Assembly: GCF_905475465.1 (NCBI RefSeq)
Contig: NC_062250.1
Coordinates: 8,950,501-9,014,500 of the forward strand
DNA length: 64,000 bases
DNA from: Pieris napi
Lineage: Eukaryota > Arthropoda > Insecta > Lepidoptera > Pieridae
Direction of reading: 5' to 3'
Shown: positions 11,201 to 21,009 of the stretch, one piece after another
Layout: every line of letters starts with the position of its first letter
Numbering within the stretch: the stretch's first letter is position 1
Notes under the pieces: model-generated
Told to the model about the DNA's origin: nothing
The model's input: only the letters and a program-made list of their open reading frames with translations
Databases searched by the model: none
Program-made: the position numbers and the translations under genes

Positions 11201-14200
11201 GTCCCTCTTCATTTCGTTGCATGTTGCTTGCTTCAGTTTTATGCATGTTATATGTGTCTATTAGTATTTTTGTACTTAATTATTGTATGTTTAACTAACT
11301 TATATTGTAACTTTATTAATTAAATTACAATTTATTAATAATATATACTCTCTTAGCTATAGGCTTTTAAAACTATTGCTGTCATAATTGTATATAGGGT
11401 GAACCCGGAGAACCAGGGCCTCCAGGTGCACCTGGGCCGCCTGGATCTGATGGAATTGCAGGCGCCGAGGGCCGTCTTGGTCCCAGTGGAGCTCCCGGAC
11501 CCGCAGGCCCCATTGGACCGGCTGGACCACCTGGCCCCATTGGGCCTGTTGGACCCCCCGGACTTATAGGACATAAGGTACTATGACTATTTAATCTTAA
11601 TTGTTACTCAAAGATATTTGTTACTTTAGTACATACGTGATATAGTAATAGAAATAGAGATGTGTCGCTTATTATACAAAATTATATTTTAAGTTTTGCC
11701 ATTTGTAAAAATTCAACACCGGTTTTACTTTCTAGAATTAGATAAACAATTCTCTACTTTTCAGGGATCAGACGGTCAATATATATCGTGATCCTTAAGA
11801 TCTCGTCAATATTTATTGATGTGTAAACGCGGCAGAAATAAATATTGACATAAAATCTAGATTTTTGTGATCAATATCTGTCAATATTTATTGACTGTTA
11901 TGTTGTTGTGTTCACTTGGATGAGCACTCAGAGTAAAATCTTGGCTTTTACAAAAAAAACCTTCGTATAGTATTTTTGTGTTTATGGTTATTGAAAAATT
12001 AAAGTACATAACTGATTACGCAAATTTATTGTTTTAATGAACTAAATATATAAGTTAAAGTAAGTTAAAGTTTGGCCTGTATTCTGGCAATACAGGCCTT
12101 ACTTTTATCGTCCATTTCTACGAAACACGAAAAAATGAAGAAAGTGAAGTACGACCAGCTGATTCAATGTATATTGAGACAGGTATCGTGATATCAAATC
12201 GCGATATTTATTAACGGTCTGACCCCTGCCTAAGATATTGTATGCTTAAAAAACTTTGTTTATTAATTTTTCTAATCATAGAAAAGTATTTCATGCAAAC
12301 TCATGTTAAAGTGTAGACTTGGACTATACAATTATATATCCTAATTTATTTAACGGTCCAATAATTAAAAAGGAAAAAGAACAATTGTCAAATAATGTTG
12401 CGATGCGTTTCAGGGAGATCGCGGTGACAAGGGCGAGCGCGGTTACACTACGACCTTGAAGGGCGACGCCTTCCCCACAGGAATTATCGAAGGACCACCT
12501 GGCCCCCCTGGACCTCCCGGTACACACTCTAAAATAAAATTTAAGGGGTCAGCTTCAGAAGTATTTGATAGTTCTGAAGAAACTGACCATCACTGCACTT
12601 GAAGTTAAAATAACAACACGTTGCTAAAGCGAACACAGAAGCTATAATATTAACATAGGGTTAACATTAATGCTTTAAATGGTGGCTTTGCTATAGATAA
12701 CAAATTAATGCCTATTTTGTAGTTGGTTGGATTTTAATTTAAACATTATTTTTATTAGTATTGAATCTGTAGAATAGAAAATTTGGTGTATCTTTTTGTA
12801 GCGCCTAAATACTGAATGGTAGTCCTGAGTGTTAAAGGTAGTGGATGTTAGTGTGTGTAGCGGGTATAGGTGGGGTGTGTAACTCAGGGTGTGTGTTGAA
12901 GGGGCTGAAGGACCTCGCGGCGAGAGAGGAACGGCCGGCGCACCCGGACCGCCCGGAGAGCGTGGCGCTCGCGGAAAGCGCGGCAAACGGGTAACACACG
13001 AACACACAAACACACAAAGTCCACATAATACATTAATCAACAAGCTCTTTCGAAATTTGTTGAAAAATTCTTTATACATGTACTTGCTCTAATCAAGTCC
13101 AAATGAACATATTTTATACTAACAGTAACATTTGCCACCTGCCCACTGGCTCTCTGCCCATCTTGCCCATTCTGCCCGAGTGAAGCACGACTTTCTACAG
13201 AGGGGTGTTTTCAACTATTTCTGTACTTGTGTTTGCCTTGATTTTGCTTTCGATCCGCTAAGGGTTAAACGTTAGCATGTGATTGCATGGTTTCTGCATG
13301 TCACTTGTGTAGCATTTGGTAGAGAACAGCGTAGAACGCGTGCTTGTGTGGTGTGGACATCAACAGGGCTGGCCTTAATCATGTTAAGGTAAATAAGCTG
13401 TTTATACAGTTCATAATAGAACGCGCTATATCTGTCTTCTGTGATATAATGTTTTGGTAAAATGTATTTATGAGTTCTGTTGGCCCATTTTTCAGGTGTG
13501 GCAGGAACGGCGGGCCCTCGTGGTCCCCCAGGACTGGACGGACGGCCCGGTGATCCGGGTGTACCCGGACCTCCAGGAAAACCGGTAAATTAACTATTTT
13601 AATACTCCATATTAGTATGGGTTGCACATCCGTTTTAATATTATAAGATATATCTAATAATTTATTATTATAGTGAACTAGCTTCAACCAAAACTATTAC
13701 TGGCTAATGGATACCCTAAGATTCACCAGGATTTTATATATTACGAATTCCTGATGAATATCCCAGTACCACCTTAATATCGTAACTGTGGCAAACGAAC
13801 TATTCGTAGTGTAGTACCGTGTAGTTGCGTATACTTAGTCAATAATAATGTTATGATTTCCAGGGTGAAATAGGACCTAAAGGCGGAAAAGGTGACTACG
13901 GAGACATGGGATCACCGGGAATGCTTGGTGCACCTGGTTTGCCTGGACCGCCCGGATATCCAGGTCTCAAGGGGGAAAAAGGAGATAAAGGAGATTCTGT
14001 AAGACTTTATTATTTGTTTTCATATCTTTTAAAATACGGTATAATTCTTATTATGTTTTAAAACTTATCAAGACCTGTCTCTTATTAAATAACTGCTAAT
14101 CCAACATGTAAGTAATAGTCTATCTATCTATATTTTTAAAAATGAATTGCTTTTCGTTTGTCTTGCTAAAGCTCGAGAGTGGCTGGCCTTGGCTAATTAT

Positions 14201-17200
14201 GATCTTGAAATATTTGTGGAAGTCTAGGGACGGTGGGAAACATAAAAATAAGTAAAGTAAAATACTAAAAACGACAATTAAATTTTTCAATAAAAAACTA
14301 CTCCTAGCCGGGAAATATTTGTCACTTGGCTGTCATATATTTAGAGATAGCTTTCCAAAATTTGTGTTTCAAAGCTGTACGACGTGCGAGATCTTGTTCT
14401 GTTTTAAAACTTTGTATTTAGTTTTGATACAAATATAGATACGATGTTCACCGGGTCATCTTGTTTTAAATAAAAACAATTATAAATTTAAATGTATTGT
14501 CTCTTAATTATAATAAATAATAGTTATGCATTAATGAATATATGTTCAATTTTACATGTTCCTTTCACGTTGTCGCTGGCTGCAGAAATACCGCAAACTA
14601 CGTCGGAGACAAGTAACTATCAATTTTATATTTATTATTACAGCCTTAGTTTTGTAATAGGCCTTTAGCCAATTTTTGTTCTGGTAATTGTTGAACCAAA
14701 TACATTACCTAACTGAATAGATGGAGCTCTTCAAGGGAACTCCAGTAGAAAATTTGTCATAATGAATTCTTTAAAACTTTTAGCTAAAGCATTTTAGCGT
14801 AGAGGAACCTAAGTTGTCTAAACTGTTAATCTTTATGCCCACTGTTGAACTTGCAGGGCGACGGCACAGGATACGAGCTGTATGGTCATGATATTGTAAG
14901 TATATTTTATATAATATATATATACATAACTAACTGACACATAATAGTGAAGAATTCAGTCATGCAAATTAAGATTTTTATATAATGATAATTTGAAAAT
15001 AATAATTCCTTCTTCATATATGTTGTATATTATATCGTCATAGTCGTAGAATAGTGACGGATCTGACAAATAGTAAACTTTACAGGGCAGTCATTTCAAA
15101 ATAATATAATCATGTTACTTTTGTCATAACTATTTTAATTCATATTGTTATTATGAAAATTGGCATACACGCAAACAAAGGGGATTGGTTGTAACAAAAT
15201 AAAAATAAAAACATCAAATTACACAGTTTTCTTAAAAATCACATGTTTCTATCAAATCCGTCACTTCACCGACTGATTAATTTGAAATTTAAAACACATG
15301 GATTTTTTTAAATGTAGCCGTAATATTTCGTTAATGTAATATCCAAATGTGATGAAAAGTGGTATTTGCATTTTCTTCAAATCCGACATTGTTCTACGAT
15401 CATGACGATATTAAAAAGCAAAATTAAGATTGTGACAGCAATAAATCTTGCAATTTCTTATGCTTAATAATCGAAGTTAGATCAATAAGTAGGAAACACA
15501 TATTAAGTGAAATCTAACGGGGCATGGGTCAGAGTTTTAAGTGTCTGTATCATGGAATTTTTAATAGACAAATAGATGGATTATGTGCCTTCGAACCTTA
15601 ATTTTTCTGGCCACGTTTATTACTAACTAAACTAGGAGATAAGGTAAGGGTATAAATTAGTCTTAATTCTTAATAACTTGAATGAGGAACACACCGTCTA
15701 AAAGGTTTTTTTACCTTGATATATTAAATTGATTACCGGTAAAAAAGAAACATTTTTGCTAAACTACCGGTAGTTGAAATAACTTTTAAATTATTTCAAA
15801 CATGACATCAAGTAATGTTAGTATAAAGAAAGATATCAGTTCCTCCGACCAAAAGGCAGGATCCTGTCCAGTCTAACCACTGACTGGCGCGAGGTCAAGG
15901 TAAAGAAGATGTATGTACATTCCTAGCGATTTGAATAACTTTGTTAGCGCGTTTCAGAGTGGGGCGTCATTGCAGAGTACTTGAGTTTTACAGTTTTACG
16001 ATTTGGAACGAAGTTCCTTATCGCGCGTTGTGAAAGGGGGCAAGACGGAAAAAATTCTTACGAAAAGTTGTCACGACACTTTTTTGCTATTTGCTATTGT
16101 AATACACCGGTTCTCGTCCGATCATCGAAGTTAAGCAACGTCGGGCGAGGTCAGTACTTGGATGGGTGACCGCCTGAGAACACCTCGTGATGTTGGCTTT
16201 TTTTTTTCGTCGTAAGATTGGTGTCGAGAAAATGTATCATACTGTTATGATACCAATTAACATATAAATTAATCGAAAGGAATTTCGTTCCATCCAGGTG
16301 TCCCTTGACACCTCTAATTTTTTTTTTTACGTATTAGTTATGGTTTTTAATGCGGTAATAAAATGTTTCAGATGATGGGTCCTCCGGGTGCTCCAGGCCC
16401 AGCTGGCCCTCCTGGGGTCGCCGGGCCTCCCGGCATCAAGGGCGATAAGGGGGATCCTGGCATTCGAGGCAAATCGGTAATCTTATTATCTATGGGTCAC
16501 TGTTTTACTCGTGTTATTTCGATCATATCGTGTTTTATGTAACCTAATCATATTAAAATTCTTGTCAAAAAGATAGATAGAACAAAATCATAGCGACACC
16601 GTTATCAAAATACAAATGTTAAAAAAAACAGTTTTTAAATAAAGAAACTTAACATATTTATTGATTTCCCGTAATATTAGGACCAACTGGATTGGTTATT
16701 TAAACGTAATACGCGAATTTAATGAATAAACAAAGATTAGCTTAAAATTCAAGTTCATTTACTAAGAGAAGTGTATATAACTCAAAAAAACTTACCAAGA
16801 AATTACCTAATAATTCATTTGACGTTATACATAATTAGTTTTATTATAAAAAATATCTAAAGTTTTATTTTAAATATAGCTCCGATATGGTTCGCTATAG
16901 CTTCGCATATCAAATGTTTATTTCATTACTCTATTAGTATTTTGTAAGAAATGTCATAATAACCAATAATACTTTCAGGGTGACCGTGGAGAAAAAGGTG
17001 ACCCTGGACCAATGGGACTTCCGGTTAGTAAATTCCGCATACTTCTTTAGTCTGTGGCCGTAGTAAACACGGAACACGCAATTTCAATACATTGAAATTT
17101 AGTACCGCGTTTCCGGGAAATATATAAAATAACTATAAGGCTATTATTATTATATTTTAATATATTATATCTATTATAATATTATTATTAGTATCTTCAA

Positions 17201-20200
17201 ATTACCCGTATTAAGTGTTAGAGAAATAAAATCCGCTACTTTATCTACATTTATTGCATTTCTGTGGCCCATGGCTTTGAGTTTATAGTATAACTATTTA
17301 CTCAATAATACATTCCAGGGTCCCGTGGGTCTACCGGGCGAGACAGGAGAACCAGGGCGACACGGAGAGCCGGGGCCTCGGGTAAGTCACACACATTTAC
17401 ACACAGTGACACACTACACCAAACACACGTAGTCCTACGTCCGTACTAAATGCACTAACAGTCTACTAATTGAAAGTGATTGCAATTAAAAGTAGTTGTT
17501 GCATGCTACCCTGTAGACCGTTTTGCGATGTTTTTACTGAAATAAGTAATCATAGTTGTGCGAGTTTTATGCTCATACGATAACTACTAAATCGATTTTG
17601 TTATTAGCTAGTTAATCCTAGTGAAATTAGAAATTGTGAAATGATTTGCGAGTTTCTATCAAGTAACTTGTTAGTTCTGTGATGTTTATACTTTTATTTT
17701 TTCAAGTACCAAGATTATTGTCGAAGTATAATGACGTATCAGTGTTGTCAACATATCAAAAAGGTTCGACCTCAAATCTCTAAATATCCAAAGCCTTATA
17801 GTTCATTACAATAGCTATTCAATTGTTCGTAACATAGTGGTAAGGTCTCAGGAATATTCAACTCAAGACAGTATTGCATAGTTGGTCATGCTATAGATTC
17901 ACAAAGCGGTCACGGGTGGGGTGTAAAACCAATGACAATGAACAACACTACTAACTATTTGGGTGTGTGTGAATTACTAACAAGGGGTGTGGTGTGCAGG
18001 AGAGCTGGCAACACCTGGCCTTCACGTAGTGACGTCGTCGCGTCGCTGCACTGCTGTAAATTGTAAAATATTATTAAGATGTTACCGTGATTATGGTATT
18101 AAGTGTTGTTAACTTTGTATAAATATGTAAGTTTTTACTCGAGACATCGAACTTTGCAATGTGTGTTAATGAAGCCCCGTGTACATAAAAGCGGTGGGTG
18201 CTACGTGAAATATTAGAATTTCGTCGTAGAAAGTTATTTTTGCTTGAGTATTCTCACTGAAACATTTCTCGTCTTTATAAAAGTCTGCGTATGCTAATGA
18301 TTTATTGCTTCCACCGTTTAGATTTATATTAATGTATTTATATACAAGATGCGAAGTTGAAACCCCGTTAAAACATACAACCGCATTTTATTTTTATATT
18401 AATAAATTAAACTAAGCATCTAAAATCTTACAGCGCGAGACATTATATTTTAGAAAAAAAACGCAGACTTTTTACTCTATCAATGAAACATTATAATATG
18501 TATTCAAATAACTTTTTACGTAATACATTATGGTTATTAATGTCCATACTCGTAATATGTACTAAAATTTAAACGATGTTTATGTACTTTACCTTATTTA
18601 AATTCCTAGAATTAATAAAACCCTGTCAACATAAGCTCAAAGTTACCTAACGAAACCCTTATTACACCAATTAAGCCGAAATGAAATAATTCACTACATT
18701 TATAAGTACTTTTTACCTTGCACTAGCTACCATGACTAGTTACCTGTGCAAAGCTGTGCTTAAAGTAAATCCTTTGTAATTATTCTATAATTCCTACGTT
18801 TTTGTTACTATAATCAATTGTTCACAGGGTTTTTGTGTATATATAGTTTAACACTTTTGCATTTAATAACTTGTTGTTTGATGCGAAATCATTTATAAAT
18901 AACATTGCGAGGTAATATTGTTATTAATACATGTAAAAACCCTACATATACTTGTTCGCCCGTGAGCACGCATTACTGCGTAGATAATGTATTTTTTTAA
19001 TATCGTAAATAATATTTAGGTATGATTAACCCTAGCTTAGACATTTCTATTATACATTTATAAGCAATGTTTGAAATTTCAAGGGCACGCTCTAGTGCCA
19101 GTGTGTATGTCTATGTGTATGTAAATAACGTCAGACCCGCGTGCTCCGTCCGTAGTCCTTTCTACTCTAAGCGTATTTGCTCTTCATCTATACTCTTTCT
19201 CTGTGTTTTCTTCTATTGTATCGTCTTTGCTCTATATATATTACTATAAGCTTTTGGATGAGCGCGGTCATTGAATTTCTATGGAGATCTCCATGAGAAA
19301 GCTAATGTCCGGAAGTCTCGTAACTATTGTATAATATGTGTAAGTTACTGAATGAAAAAGAAATGTACAAATGTCAGTATGTAGCCTAATAATGATTATT
19401 GTTGTATCGTGTCTTCGGCGGCCGTTTCTTTTTATAATTATACCAATGTTATTTCCTTAATTGCCTTGATAACACAATTCCAAATTACGTGAAACTAATA
19501 TTGTATAACATTATATACTCTTGCGTACTGTACCAACGTTAAAATTATTCTCTCACGATCAAGCGGCGGCCGTCGTAATCCTTTTCTCTTGTCTAGTGTA
19601 AGTGTATCTAATAACGTTAAGGATTTAGTTTTTGTATGAGAAGGACAGTTGTCATTTGTAAAATAACCATAAGAGCAAATAAATTATTGTTATTCACAAA
19701 TTATTTTCAAGGAAAATAAATATTTGCATGCGGTGCATATTGGAGTTTCTTTGCGGCGCATGTACACGCACTCCTCTATAATACTATTCCTCTGCATGGA
19801 GTCTTATTCTTACGATTACCCTCAGCGTCGAAGTAAGGCTGGGTAGTTATGTGAAGGGGGGGTTCGGGTGATAGGAGTCTGCTACTGGGCAAGTGGCAAA
19901 AACCGACATAGCCAACATTGACGACTTCCTTATTTCGCAGGGCCCGCCTGGCCTCGATGGCATGAAGGTGAGTTCAGGTCTACGGTTTAAATGATATTAA
20001 GGAAAAATTTTGTCAAGCTTTAACTGTTGCTGTTTGTGTGCAGGGTGCACAAGGCGAGCCCGGCGGTAAAGGTGAAAGAGGAGATCCAGGTCTACCCGTG
20101 AGTGACATACCTTAAGGAGATGGCGTCGCTAATACTATTCATTACGATTTCAATTGAACCACGTTAAATCACTTTATTAACCAGTTTACATTTCAGGGAA

Positions 20201-21009
20201 CAGATGGAATACCTGGAACCGAGGTTAGTCCCAAATACTAGTCGGCAGTTCTCTATTTTTATTTTTGTAAAGCGATATTAAGATTATTTTTAATCTACAG
20301 GGGCCCAAGGGTGAGAAGGGTTACAAAGGAGATGCCGTAAGTACAGGTTCCGGGGAATCCGGCTAACTAACACCAACTTCCTTCGACGCTCGTTGCATGT
20401 CCCCCTACACGACACTTGTCACACACGAGTAGGGTTAAGTGAGAACCTAGTAATGAACAAATGTGTCTCCAGGGTCCTCTTGGAAAGCGTGGACGGAAGG
20501 GCGACAAAGGAGATCGTGGGGAGCAAGGCGTGCCTGGCCTCGATGCGCCCTGCCCTCTCGGGCCTGATGGTTTGCCACTACCTGGTTGTGGCTGGCGGCC
20601 CTCGAAGGTACCCAATGCAAATGATACTGATACCGCTAATTAACATTGACACTAACCAATTACTCTTTTGCTCTTCATACACAAATCTAAAACATGAGTA
20701 AGATAAACCGCCTTTGATGCTATTTTATATTGGCTTCACTGACACGTTGTAATGGTAGCTTACTGAAGAGCAATAGAGTTAAATAATGGGTGGTGGTTTT
20801 GTGTGTGGTGTGAAAAGTCGCGATTGCGGGTGTGGCAGGAGGCGGCTCGGCCGGTGATGAATAGTGCAGAGGAACGGGGAGTAGACAGGGGAGTTGGGGG
20901 AGAAGAGGATATCGGAGAAGAGGAGGTAGAAGAGGGCGAGTATGAGGGACCTGATGACACCCGCGACTATGAAGACTACATCGACCCTGCACTGCAGCTA
21001 CGGCATTGA
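5228..21009 (+). CDS. Membrane-associated-type (MACIT-like) collagen alpha chain, 5' end outside window
   Basis: Exons by Gly-X-Y frame and splice sites: 5228-5298, 5376-5411, 5714-5749, 6929-6964, 8155-8226, 9349-9417, 9700-9744, 11398-11577, 12414-12519, then 12902-12990 or 13496-13584, 13864-13998, 14857-14895, 16372-16476, 16979-17023, 17319-17381, 19941-19967, 20044-20097, 20197-20223, 20301-20336, 20473-20607, 20839-21009. Most exons are multiples of 9 nt starting with a Gly codon, typical of collagen genes. The first visible exon needs one upstream nucleotide, so the start, any signal or membrane segment and the promoter lie left of the window. Interrupted helices, basic clusters and an acidic tail suggest an extracellular or pericellular transmembrane collagen. 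From memory, the end of the last collagenous exon (APCPLGPDGLPLPGCGW) resembles the fly protein Collagen alpha chain CG42342; this is not verified. Collagen identity is very sure, subtype moderate. Confidence 0.88.
7021..7368 (-). mobile_element. Helitron-like element, second subfamily
   Basis: Carries CGGCCAAGCGTTGCTGTGGC at one end and AACAACGTGACGCGTAATTT at the other, with CAACACAGCGCCATCTGTTA inside. Near-copies are at 51752-52056 (opposite strand) and 63687-64000. Confidence 0.6.
7850..8122 (-). mobile_element. tRNA-derived SINE, second family, best copy
   Basis: Reverse complement starts GTGTTGGCCTAGTGGCTTC (A box), then GTAGGTTCGATCCCCGGCTG (B box), then a body with CATCGCGAGGAAACC. 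It ends about 33 nt before collagen exon 8155, so the acceptor region of that exon is nearly all post-insertion boundary sequence. Confidence 0.75.
8831..9165 (-). mobile_element. Helitron-like element, diverged
   Basis: Begins CTAGCGGATGGACGTC after TA and ends near CAGCCATTTAAGAGGAGATC. The architecture matches the other CTAG-ended copies. Confidence 0.45.
9349..9744 (+). CDS. Collagen: non-collagenous interruption exons
   Basis: Two phase-0 exons, 9349-9417 and 9700-9744, encode no Gly-X-Y: GVKRSVDNYKMSPYTTAEI followed by IAVK, then AAGHNISAQSIIQLK. Both have good acceptors (ttacag, ctgcag) and donors (gtacag, gtgaga), and both join neighbouring collagen exons in frame. NIS is a potential N-glycosylation site. 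With the tail of exon 8155-8226 they form a roughly 45-residue NC region between two collagenous blocks, as expected for interrupted collagens. No known domain was recognised. Confidence 0.7.
9745..11397. other. Collagen intron
   Basis: 1.65 kb. Apart from the MITE at 9923-10406, the rest (10407-11397) is AT-rich with no recognisable signal. Confidence 0.5.
9923..10406. mobile_element. MITE-like element, TA target, in collagen intron
   Basis: Ends ACGCCCGAACCCAATAAC and (reverse) TCGCCCGAACCCTATAAT, flanked by TA on both sides. Inner palindromic blocks (CAATCTGAGATTATGG) are also present. No coding capacity. Consistent with a Tc1/mariner-type miniature element. Confidence 0.5.
11398..12519 (+). 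CDS. Collagen: long Pro-rich Gly-X-Y exons
   Basis: Exon 11398-11577 (180 nt, 60 codons) is an uninterrupted triple-helix segment rich in GPP and GAP, preceded by tatag and followed by gtacta. Exon 12414-12519 (106 nt) encodes GDRGDKGERGY, a short break (TTTLKGDAFPTGIIE), then GPPGPPGPP. It stops one nucleotide into a Gly codon (phase 1). This is the only phase-1 donor seen in the collagen portion, and it feeds the alternative exon pair downstream. Without splicing, its frame runs on to TGA at 12600-12602. Confidence 0.85.
11762..12228. mobile_element. TIR element, CAGGG ends, in collagen intron
   Basis: Left CAGGGATCAGACGGTCAATA and right (reverse) CAGGGGTCAGACCGTTAATA. CAGGG-type ends suit a hAT-like element, but no 8-bp duplication is visible. 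The left end mimics a collagen acceptor (ttttcag|ggatcagac). Confidence 0.5.
12902..12990 (+). CDS. Collagen alternative exon A (mutually exclusive candidate)
   Basis: 89 nt. It takes two nucleotides to complete the split Gly codon left by 12519 and ends in phase 0 at a gtaaca donor. It encodes GAEGPRGERGTAG... ending GERGARGKRGKR, perfect Gly-X-Y. Including it together with exon 13496-13584 would break the frame, because both enter in phase 1 and leave in phase 0; either one alone restores it. The acceptor is a weak AAG without a good pyrimidine tract, and a CAG 14 nt upstream would give the wrong frame. The end contains RGKR, which fits the R-X-K-R proprotein-convertase consensus (inference only). 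Confidence 0.68.
13496..13584 (+). CDS. Collagen alternative exon B (mutually exclusive candidate)
   Basis: 89 nt, the same length and phase behaviour (1 to 0) as exon 12902-12990. It encodes GVAGTAGPRGPPGLDGRPG and continues to GPPGKP. It has a strong acceptor (ttttcag) and a gtaaat donor, so it is probably the default choice. It lacks the basic end of exon A. Both exons join exon 12414-12519 upstream and exon 13864-13998 downstream. Confidence 0.75.
13864..17381 (+). CDS. Collagen: middle Gly-X-Y block with short interruption
   Basis: Phase-0 exons 13864-13998 (45 codons), 14857-14895, 16372-16476, 16979-17023 and 17319-17381. Exon 14857-14895 encodes GDGTGYELYGHDI, and exon 16372 opens with Met-Met before GPPGAPGPAGPPG, so there is a roughly 10-residue break in the helix. 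The other exons are perfect Gly-X-Y. Exon 17319-17381 encodes GPVGLPGETGEPGRHGEPG then PR. It can join either the stop-bearing exon at 18000 or the next collagenous exon at 19941, both in phase 0. Confidence 0.83.
14125..14464 (+). mobile_element. Degenerate interspersed repeat (Helitron-like end)
   Basis: Contains GAATTGCTTTTCGTTTGTCT and AGCTCGAGAGTGGCTGG, ending GTTCACCGGGTCATCTTG. A fragment of its 3' part recurs at about 53350-53390 (GTATTAAGTTTTGACACAAA). The class is uncertain. Confidence 0.35.
14896..16100. other. Collagen intron, unannotated part
   Basis: AT-rich, no exon or known repeat seen. The 5S-derived sequence begins directly after it. Confidence 0.5.
16101..16207 (+). pseudogene. 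5'-truncated 5S rRNA copy with pol III-type T run
   Basis: From 16101 the sequence follows insect 5S rRNA from about its position 25 to the 3' end: CGGTTCTCGTCCGATCA, AAGTTAAGCAACGTCGGGCG, AGTACTTGGATGGGTGACCG, ending GATGTTGGC, then ten T at 16198-16207. The first ~25 nt of 5S are missing, so it cannot be a normal gene. The internal promoter (A box, intermediate element, C box) is largely kept. It sits in the collagen intron about 165 bp before exon 16372. Confidence 0.8.
18000..18029 (+). CDS. Collagen alternative terminal exon (ESWQHLAFT stop)
   Basis: After a gtgtgcag acceptor, the phase-0 continuation of exon 17319-17381 reads ESWQHLAFT and stops at TAG 18027-18029. About 1.65 kb of non-coding sequence follows, with an AATAAA at 19678-19683. 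The collagen repeat resumes at 19941 with a fresh phase-0 exon. The simplest reading is an alternative last exon with its own 3' UTR, giving a shorter chain. It could also be a chance acceptor; the length of AT-rich sequence behind it does not decide. Confidence 0.5.
   Translation, partial: ESWQHLAFT
18030..19940 (+). other. Collagen intron or 3' UTR of the short isoform
   Basis: No long open frame and no recognised repeat. If exon 18000 is used, this is its 3' UTR. AATAAA hexamers occur, for example at 19678-19683. Otherwise it is one long intron ending at the tttcgcag acceptor before 19941. Confidence 0.45.
19941..20607 (+). CDS. Collagen: last collagenous exons and end-of-helix motif
   Basis: Exons 19941-19967, 20044-20097, 20197-20223, 20301-20336 and 20473-20607 are all phase 0 and are separated by introns of roughly 75-140 nt. 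They encode Gly-X-Y with basic runs (GKRGRKGDKGD) and end EQGVPGLDAPCPLGPDGL then PLPGCGWRPSK. The two cysteines near the helix end could link chains. Without splicing, the frame continues past 20607 for VPNANDTDTAN and stops at 20641-20643, a possible intron-retention end. Confidence 0.83.
20839..21009 (+). CDS. Collagen: acidic non-collagenous C-terminal exon
   Basis: This frame joins exon 20473-20607 in phase 0. It encodes EAARPVMNSAEERGVDRGVG, then a strongly acidic stretch (GEEDIGEEEVEEGEYEGPDD), and ends DYIDPALQLRH with TGA at 21007-21009. The acceptor is uncertain. CAG at 20836-20838 and AAG at 20815-20817 are both in frame; the second adds SRLRVWQ. Neither has a strong pyrimidine tract. 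Glu/Asp-rich composition in an AT-rich surround and exact phase compatibility support a real exon. No known domain was recognised. Confidence 0.6.
   Translation, partial: EAARPVMNSAEERGVDRGVGGEEDIGEEEVEEGEYEGPDDTRDYEDYIDPALQLRH

Noticed and set aside
11765..11791. Possible alternative collagen exon GSDGQYIS-stop after ttttcag
   Set aside because: It coincides with the terminal inverted repeat of the element 11762-12228, so the acceptor and Gly codon are explained by the transposon end.
13365..13390. Micro-exon between the two alternative collagen exons (acceptor caacag, donor gtaaat)
   Set aside because: It could in principle repair the frame, but the peptide is not Gly-X-Y, and the phase from 12990 gives a stop. 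The mutually exclusive model is simpler.
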